Positions 5,661 through 10,342 of a stretch of 10,342 bases of DNA are shown in pieces. Position 1 is the first letter of the stretch. The number at the start of each line of letters is the position of its first letter. This DNA comes from JBEIUL01 sp044356865 (GTDB lineage Bacteria; Planctomycetota; Phycisphaerae; Phycisphaerales; SM1A02). Below the pieces are notes generated by a model that ran no database searches, was not told where the DNA came from, and saw only the letters and a list, made by a program, of their open reading frames with translations. Where the stretch lies: contig JBIKVN010000106.1 in NCBI GenBank assembly GCA_044356865.1, positions 1 to 10,342 on the forward strand, written 5' to 3'. The position numbers were made by a program, and so were the translations under genes.

Positions 5661-6770
5661 TCGCTCGAGGCCGCGCAGCGTCACATCCACCACCAGCACC
5701 GTCGACGGGCCGCCTGGAGCCGCCGGTGGCGAGATCACCACTTCGGTCGCCCGTCGTCCGGAGACTATGAATGTGGGATCGGTCCGGACTGGGCCCGCGG
5801 GACCGCCCGACTCCGACCACTCGAGATCGACCGCGGTGATGCCGCGTTCCTCGTCACGTCGGGCCTCGATGGAAAAGGAAAGCGTTTCGGCCCCCGCGGC
5901 CCCGACGGTGATCGAGCCCCGCTCGCCGATCCGCGTCAGCAGCCGTGGCGCCGCGACGAGCCGGTCCGCGTGCCGGCGGGCGATCTCGGTCGCGAGGCTC
6001 CGCGGATCGCCGGCGGTCTTGCGGAGTTCGACGATCGCGGCGGCGGGCAGGCGATAGACCGCGAGATCGACCGACGCCGTGCCGGGCAGGCCCTCGCGAA
6101 GGCCGTCGAGCAGTTGCCGAAGGGCCAGGTGCATCGACGGCGTCGCGGTCACCACGAGCCGTCCGTCGAGCCACGATAGGGTCGCCGCCTCGCCGCCGAA
6201 CTCCCGCCACGCCTCGGCGGGTCCGACGTGTTCGAGGATCAGGTGCTCAAGCTCCCCGATCCGCTCCTGAATCCGCTCCTGGCTCCGCTCCTCGCGACCG
6301 GAATCCCCGACGCCCTGGGCGTTCGCGTCCGGCTCGGCGACCTTCGCGAGGATCAGGTCCTCGACGTCGTAGGTCGCCGCGGTCGCCAGCCGCGCCATCG
6401 CCAGCGGCAAGGTCAGCAGCACCTGTCCGCCGAGAGCCTCGACCACCGGCCGTTCCTGGTCCTTGCTGATCTGGATCGCCAGCGCCGCCATCGCCCCCAG
6501 CGGCGAACTGTCGGTCACCGCGAAATCGATCCGGTCGTCCGAATTCGCCCCGATGAGCTCGAGCATCGCCCAATCACCGCGGGTCTCGACGCCGGTGTCC
6601 TTCCCGATGCCGGCGATCACCTCGCCGAGCGGCGCGTCCTCGAAGGTAAGGCTTACCCGTCCGCGGGAGGCCCGCTCGAGCTCGACCGGTGCGGGCTCCG
6701 CGGCCGGCGGGACGGAGGGGACCTGCGCCGCGAGCGAGGCGACGACGACGACGGGACACGCGAGGAACAT
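5646..6770 (-). CDS. Secreted STN/secretin-like domain protein, planctomycete type
   Basis: 374 residues. Seen: a hydrophobic N-terminus (residues 1-15, CPVVVVASLAA) that looks like a short signal peptide but lacks the usual leading basic residue. An STN-like domain follows at about 38-102 (VSLTFEDAPLGEVIAGIGKD), then a YDVEDLI segment at 134-140, and an acidic/charged linker at about 145-172. Residues 175-226 hold a second secretin-type unit (ILEHVGPAEAWREFGGE, then LDGRLVVTATPSMHLALRQLL). No secretin pore domain follows, so it is not a full type II/III/IV secretin. A similar YDV-x-DL plus W-x-x-x-GG pattern is familiar to me from solitary planctomycete proteins, but the function is not known. 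Translation is probably coupled to the 251-residue gene, 8 bases upstream: AAGGGA overlaps that gene's stop. Location inferred as periplasmic. Confidence 0.8.
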   Translation of the reverse strand: MFLACPVVVVASLAAQVPSVPPAAEPAPVELERASRGRVSLTFEDAPLGEVIAGIGKDTGVETRGDWAMLELIGANSDDRIDFAVTDSSPLGAMAALAIQISKDQERPVVEALGGQVLLTLPLAMARLATAATYDVEDLILAKVAEPDANAQGVGDSGREERSQERIQERIGELEHLILEHVGPAEAWREFGGEAATLSWLDGRLVVTATPSMHLALRQLLDGLREGLPGTASVDLAVYRLPAAAIVELRKTAGDPRSLATEIARRHADRLVAAPRLLTRIGERGSITVGAAGAETLSFSIEARRDEERGITAVDLEWSESGGPAGPVRTDPTFIVSGRRATEVVISPPAAPGGPSTVLVVDVTLRGLERGPER

Positions 6771-6778
6771 GCCGTCCC

Positions 6779-7534
6779 TTACGGCCGCGACAGGATCGCG
6801 TTGCGGATCGGGACGATGAGGCTCGGGATCACCCGCGTCTCCGCCAGCCGCTCGGCGTGTCCGCAGAGCGACGCGAAGATCGTCGGAAGCTCGGCAAGAT
6901 CACGGATCGGCCCGTTCCGCCGCACCGTCAGGTAGACGCTGATCGGATCGCTGCCGGCGAGCGGCCCGTCCCCCGTCCGCGGCCGGCTCTTCACCTCGAA
7001 GAATGCCTGCAGGTCGCCCCGGTCCGACAGCGAGATTCCCAGGAACGGCTGGACGTCGAGAACGCCGTCCTGCTGGGGATCGACCAGGTCGGCCAGCGGG
7101 GTCCCGGCGAGCAGGGCGTCGAACACGATCTCGTCGCGATTCTCCTCGGTCTCGAAGTCGAAACCGAACACCAGTTCAAGGTGATCGATGTCGAGCGGCG
7201 AGATCGAGAGGAAGAACGGCGCGATCTCGAGGATCCGCCGGTGCAGCGCGTACGCATCCTCGAGCCGTCCGGGGTTGACATACCCGCTGCGGACCGAGGT
7301 CGGCTTGAGCGCCACCCAGCCCGCCCCCCGGTCGATGCCCGGCGAGCGCGACGGCTCGGTCTCGAGCGACACCTCGTTCTCCTGCCGCCGCACGCGATCG
7401 AGCCGCGGGAACTCCTTGCGGAGCCGGTCGAACATGTCGAGGACCGACTCGCGTGAACCGGGAAGGTCGAGCGTCAGGCCCACCTTCTGGTTCACGTAGA
7501 AGTCGTTGGCGAGGGCGGAGAAGTCGCTTTCCAT
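6779..7534 (-). CDS. Conserved-looking hypothetical protein (251 residues)
   Basis: I do not recognise the family. Seen: a soluble alpha/beta-looking protein with no signal peptide or membrane span. It has NQKVGLTLDLPGSRESVLDMF (residues 15-35), a charged helix (36-50), a hydrophobic-acidic core (ILEIAPFFLSISPLDIDHLE, 101-120; LVFGFDFETEE, 121-131), and a C-terminal segment VIPSLIVPIRNAIL (235-248). The mix of structured hydrophobic strands and ordinary composition supports a real gene. The start has GGAG only two bases before the ATG, so initiation may rely on something else; no better in-frame start is evident. It is transcribed with the STN-domain gene, 8 bases downstream, and follows the deacetylase gene after 105 bases. 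A partner role with the STN protein is inference from adjacency only. Confidence 0.75.
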   Translation of the reverse strand: MESDFSALANDFYVNQKVGLTLDLPGSRESVLDMFDRLRKEFPRLDRVRRQENEVSLETEPSRSPGIDRGAGWVALKPTSVRSGYVNPGRLEDAYALHRRILEIAPFFLSISPLDIDHLELVFGFDFETEENRDEIVFDALLAGTPLADLVDPQQDGVLDVQPFLGISLSDRGDLQAFFEVKSRPRTGDGPLAGSDPISVYLTVRRNGPIRDLAELPTIFASLCGHAERLAETRVIPSLIVPIRNAILSRP

Positions 7535-7604
7535 GGCTCCGGATGCGAAAGTACGCCAATCCCCGCGGAGTGGTGCGAACGGTCAGGTTGTCCACGCGGC
7601 GGGG

Positions 7605-7624
7605 CGGCCGCCGCAGCGCGGCCG
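7605..7624 (-). terminator. GC hairpin downstream of the deacetylase gene, weak terminator or attenuator candidate
   Basis: A perfect 7-base stem, CGGCCGC (7605-7611) with GCGGCCG (7618-7624), encloses a six-base loop. It lies in the 105-base gap (7535-7639) between the deacetylase and the 251-residue gene. No T-run follows on the minus strand, so transcription may continue. The perfect 8-base palindrome AACCGGTT (7633-7640) lies beside it. No convincing promoter for the next gene was seen in the gap. Confidence 0.3.
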
Positions 7625-7639
7625 TCTCGCCAAACCGGT

Positions 7640-8425
7640 TCAGGGCCGCGGGTTGCGCCGGACCCACTCCGAGATCGTCCGGAACGCCCCCCGGGGCCGG
7701 AGCCACTCGAGATACGCGGCGAGGCGGTCGCACGCCCGCTCGCCGTCGACCGCCCGCATGTACCGCGGCAGGCCGCTCCGCGACAGGTCCACGAACTCCC
7801 ACGGGTGCCAGAAGACGTTGAGCAGGCCGTCACGCTCGAGGCAGCGGGCGCTCGCATCGCGCACGATCGCCATCGGGAGGTTCTTCCAGGCGAGCCAGAA
7901 GAGCGGGATGCGAAGCCGGGGCGACGCCGAGATCGGCAGCTCGACGAGCTCGCCCTTCCGGTACGGCACGCGGGGATCGCCGAGGTGGTTGTAGCGGCCC
8001 GGCAGCCAGATGGGGTTTTCCGAACTGTCCCACCGGTAGCCCGCGGCGAGGATCGCGGCCGGATCGGTGGGCTGCAGCCGTGCCCGCCGGAAGCCAAGCA
8101 CCTCCTGCCCGCTCGAGGCCCGCAACGCCGCCCGGCTGGTCGCGAGGTCGGCCTCGACGAACGAACCGTGGACCCGGCCGTGGCTGGCGATCTCGTGACG
8201 GGCCGCCGCCCGCCGCTGGAGGTCCGGGTGCCACTCGGCGAAGCTGGCGGTGGTGAACATCGTCGCGACGATCCCGAGCGAATCGAGCAGGTCAAGCGTG
8301 CGGGCCTGTCCGCGTCCGCCGATCTCCATCTGCCCGGCGAGGGGAATGTCGACACCGCGGGAGAGCGGCGCGTCGAACTCCTCGACATCGAAACTCACGA
8401 GGATCGAGGGGTCCTCGCGGCCCAC
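7640..8425 (-). CDS. NodB-type polysaccharide deacetylase
   Basis: 261 residues from a GTG start. Seen, in NodB order: motif 1 SFDVEEFD (residues 11-18) with D13 as catalytic base candidate, motif 2 SHGRVH (81-86) with metal-ligand histidines H82 and H86, motif 3 FRRARL (112-117), motif 4 GYRWDSS (129-135), and motif 5 FWHPWEF near the C-terminus carrying the last catalytic histidine. Known: such enzymes remove N- or O-acetyl groups from envelope or exported polysaccharides using a divalent metal. The FDVEE form of motif 1 is common in exopolysaccharide-linked members. No signal peptide is visible, so it is cytoplasmic or peripheral unless the start is wrong. The GTG at 8425 is chosen because it falls one base after the stop of the HAD gene. 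The frame stays open to 8587, but that extension overlaps the HAD gene and reads as low-complexity R/P/G sequence. Confidence 0.88.
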   Translation of the reverse strand: MGREDPSILVSFDVEEFDAPLSRGVDIPLAGQMEIGGRGQARTLDLLDSLGIVATMFTTASFAEWHPDLQRRAAARHEIASHGRVHGSFVEADLATSRAALRASSGQEVLGFRRARLQPTDPAAILAAGYRWDSSENPIWLPGRYNHLGDPRVPYRKGELVELPISASPRLRIPLFWLAWKNLPMAIVRDASARCLERDGLLNVFWHPWEFVDLSRSGLPRYMRAVDGERACDRLAAYLEWLRPRGAFRTISEWVRRNPRP

Positions 8426-8426
8426 C

Positions 8427-9122
8427 TCAGGTGACCTCGCCCGACAGGATCCACGAGGCCAGCGTCCCGGTGCCGGAAAGCGTCGCGGCCACGAGGTCGG
8501 CTCCCGCGGCCCGCAGCTCCGCTTCCCCGTGATGCCCCGTCGCGACCGCGAGGCTCCGGCAGCCGTGGGCCGCGGCGCAATCGACATCGTGCGGCGTGTC
8601 GCCGATCACCACGATCTCGCCCGGGGCGACCGTCCGGCCCTCGTGCTCGCGAAGCCGACGCATGGCGACCGGCACCAGCGAGCGCCGGTCGGGGCCGTCG
8701 CCGGCGAACGCCCCGAAGCGGAAGAGCGACGCGTCGAATCCCGCCGCGTCGATCTTCATCCGCCCGGTCTCGGGGTAGTTGCCGGTGAGCAGGCCGACGG
8801 TCACGCCCGGCGCCGCGGCGAGCCGGGCCGCGAGTTCGGCCGCTCCGGGCAGGGCCCGCACCTCGGCGCCGGCCGCGACCCGCCGCCCGAACCGCTCGAC
8901 GTAGCGACGGCGGAACTCGGCGTGGTCCTCCTCGCGGGGAGGGATCGCGTGCCGGGCGAGCAGGTCGCGCCAGATGAGCGTGTCGAGCCGCCCCGCGATC
9001 GGGATGCCGTCGAACGGGAACTCGAGCCCCGGATGCATCGACTCGAGCGCCTCGCGCATCGCGCCCATCCCGACCCCGGTCGAGCGCAAGAGCGTCCCGT
9101 CGATGTCGAAGAGGACAAGCAT
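8427..9122 (-). CDS. HAD-superfamily hydrolase, phosphoglycolate phosphatase-like
   Basis: 231 residues, normal for a HAD phosphatase with a helical cap. Seen: motif I DIDGTLL with nucleophile D6 and acid D8, motif II LLTGN with T113, motif III lysine K123 in RMKIDAAG, and motif IV GDTPHDVDCA with D175 and D179. The cap domain is at about residues 15-85. All catalytic residues are present. Known: this group transfers a phosphate to the first aspartate and hydrolyses small phosphoesters in the cytoplasm; phosphoglycolate is a common substrate but paralogues vary. It starts 10 bases after the sucC stop with only a weak GGGG before the ATG, and ends one base before the deacetylase GTG. It is therefore probably co-transcribed with both. 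Substrate is not determinable here. Confidence 0.9.
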   Translation of the reverse strand: MLVLFDIDGTLLRSTGVGMGAMREALESMHPGLEFPFDGIPIAGRLDTLIWRDLLARHAIPPREEDHAEFRRRYVERFGRRVAAGAEVRALPGAAELAARLAAAPGVTVGLLTGNYPETGRMKIDAAGFDASLFRFGAFAGDGPDRRSLVPVAMRRLREHEGRTVAPGEIVVIGDTPHDVDCAAAHGCRSLAVATGHHGEAELRAAGADLVAATLSGTGTLASWILSGEVT

Positions 9123-9132
9123 CCCCGGCCGC

Positions 9133-10329
<1,197 letters not shown>

Positions 10330-10342
10330 GGTGGGTAGTGGG

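Overview
The window is very GC-rich (roughly 70% by eye) and gene-dense, and its genes look chromosomal. The best taxonomic guess is a member of the Planctomycetota, perhaps Isosphaeraceae-like. This rests on a solitary STN/secretin-like protein with a YDVEDLI segment, lineage-looking hypothetical proteins, weak or absent Shine-Dalgarno signals before operon-leading genes, and the MoxR/Bat arrangement. The placement is an inference from protein character, not from a marker gene.

Layout. Positions 1-3766 (minus strand) hold a tightly coupled four-gene MoxR/Bat-type cluster read right to left: a MoxR AAA+ ATPase, a DUF58 protein, a membrane-anchored BatD/DUF4381-like protein, and a BatA-like von Willebrand factor A protein cut by the left edge. 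The later junctions are 4-base ATGA overlaps. Positions 3767-4080 are a divergent intergenic region filled with three tandem arrays of different period (7, 11 and 12 bases), strongly G-rich on the plus strand, ending in a perfect hairpin that touches the next start codon. Positions 4081-5022 (plus) encode a beta-hydroxyacid dehydrogenase of the 3-hydroxyisobutyrate dehydrogenase/glyoxylate reductase family, followed by a good intrinsic-terminator candidate.

Positions 5023-5303 contain four same-direction copies of TTGGCCTGTCCA, then the leader of a small, very basic 103-residue protein of unknown function (5304-5615, plus). Everything from 5646 to 10329 is on the minus strand. Reading right to left: sucC (succinyl-CoA synthetase beta subunit), a HAD-family phosphatase and a NodB-type polysaccharide deacetylase, packed with gaps of 10 and 1 bases. 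After a 105-base gap with a GC hairpin come an unrecognised 251-residue protein and a secreted STN-domain protein 8 bases apart.

How they work together. The MoxR/DUF58/BatD/BatA set probably forms one cell-envelope complex in which a cytoplasmic AAA+ chaperone acts on vWA-domain partners at the membrane. The sucC transcript mixes central metabolism with a phosphatase and an envelope-sugar enzyme, and sucD does not follow it. I found no CRISPR, phage, insertion sequence, tRNA or rRNA. I see no clearly new multi-gene system. The most unusual material is in the two plus-strand intergenic regions and the three unassigned proteins.
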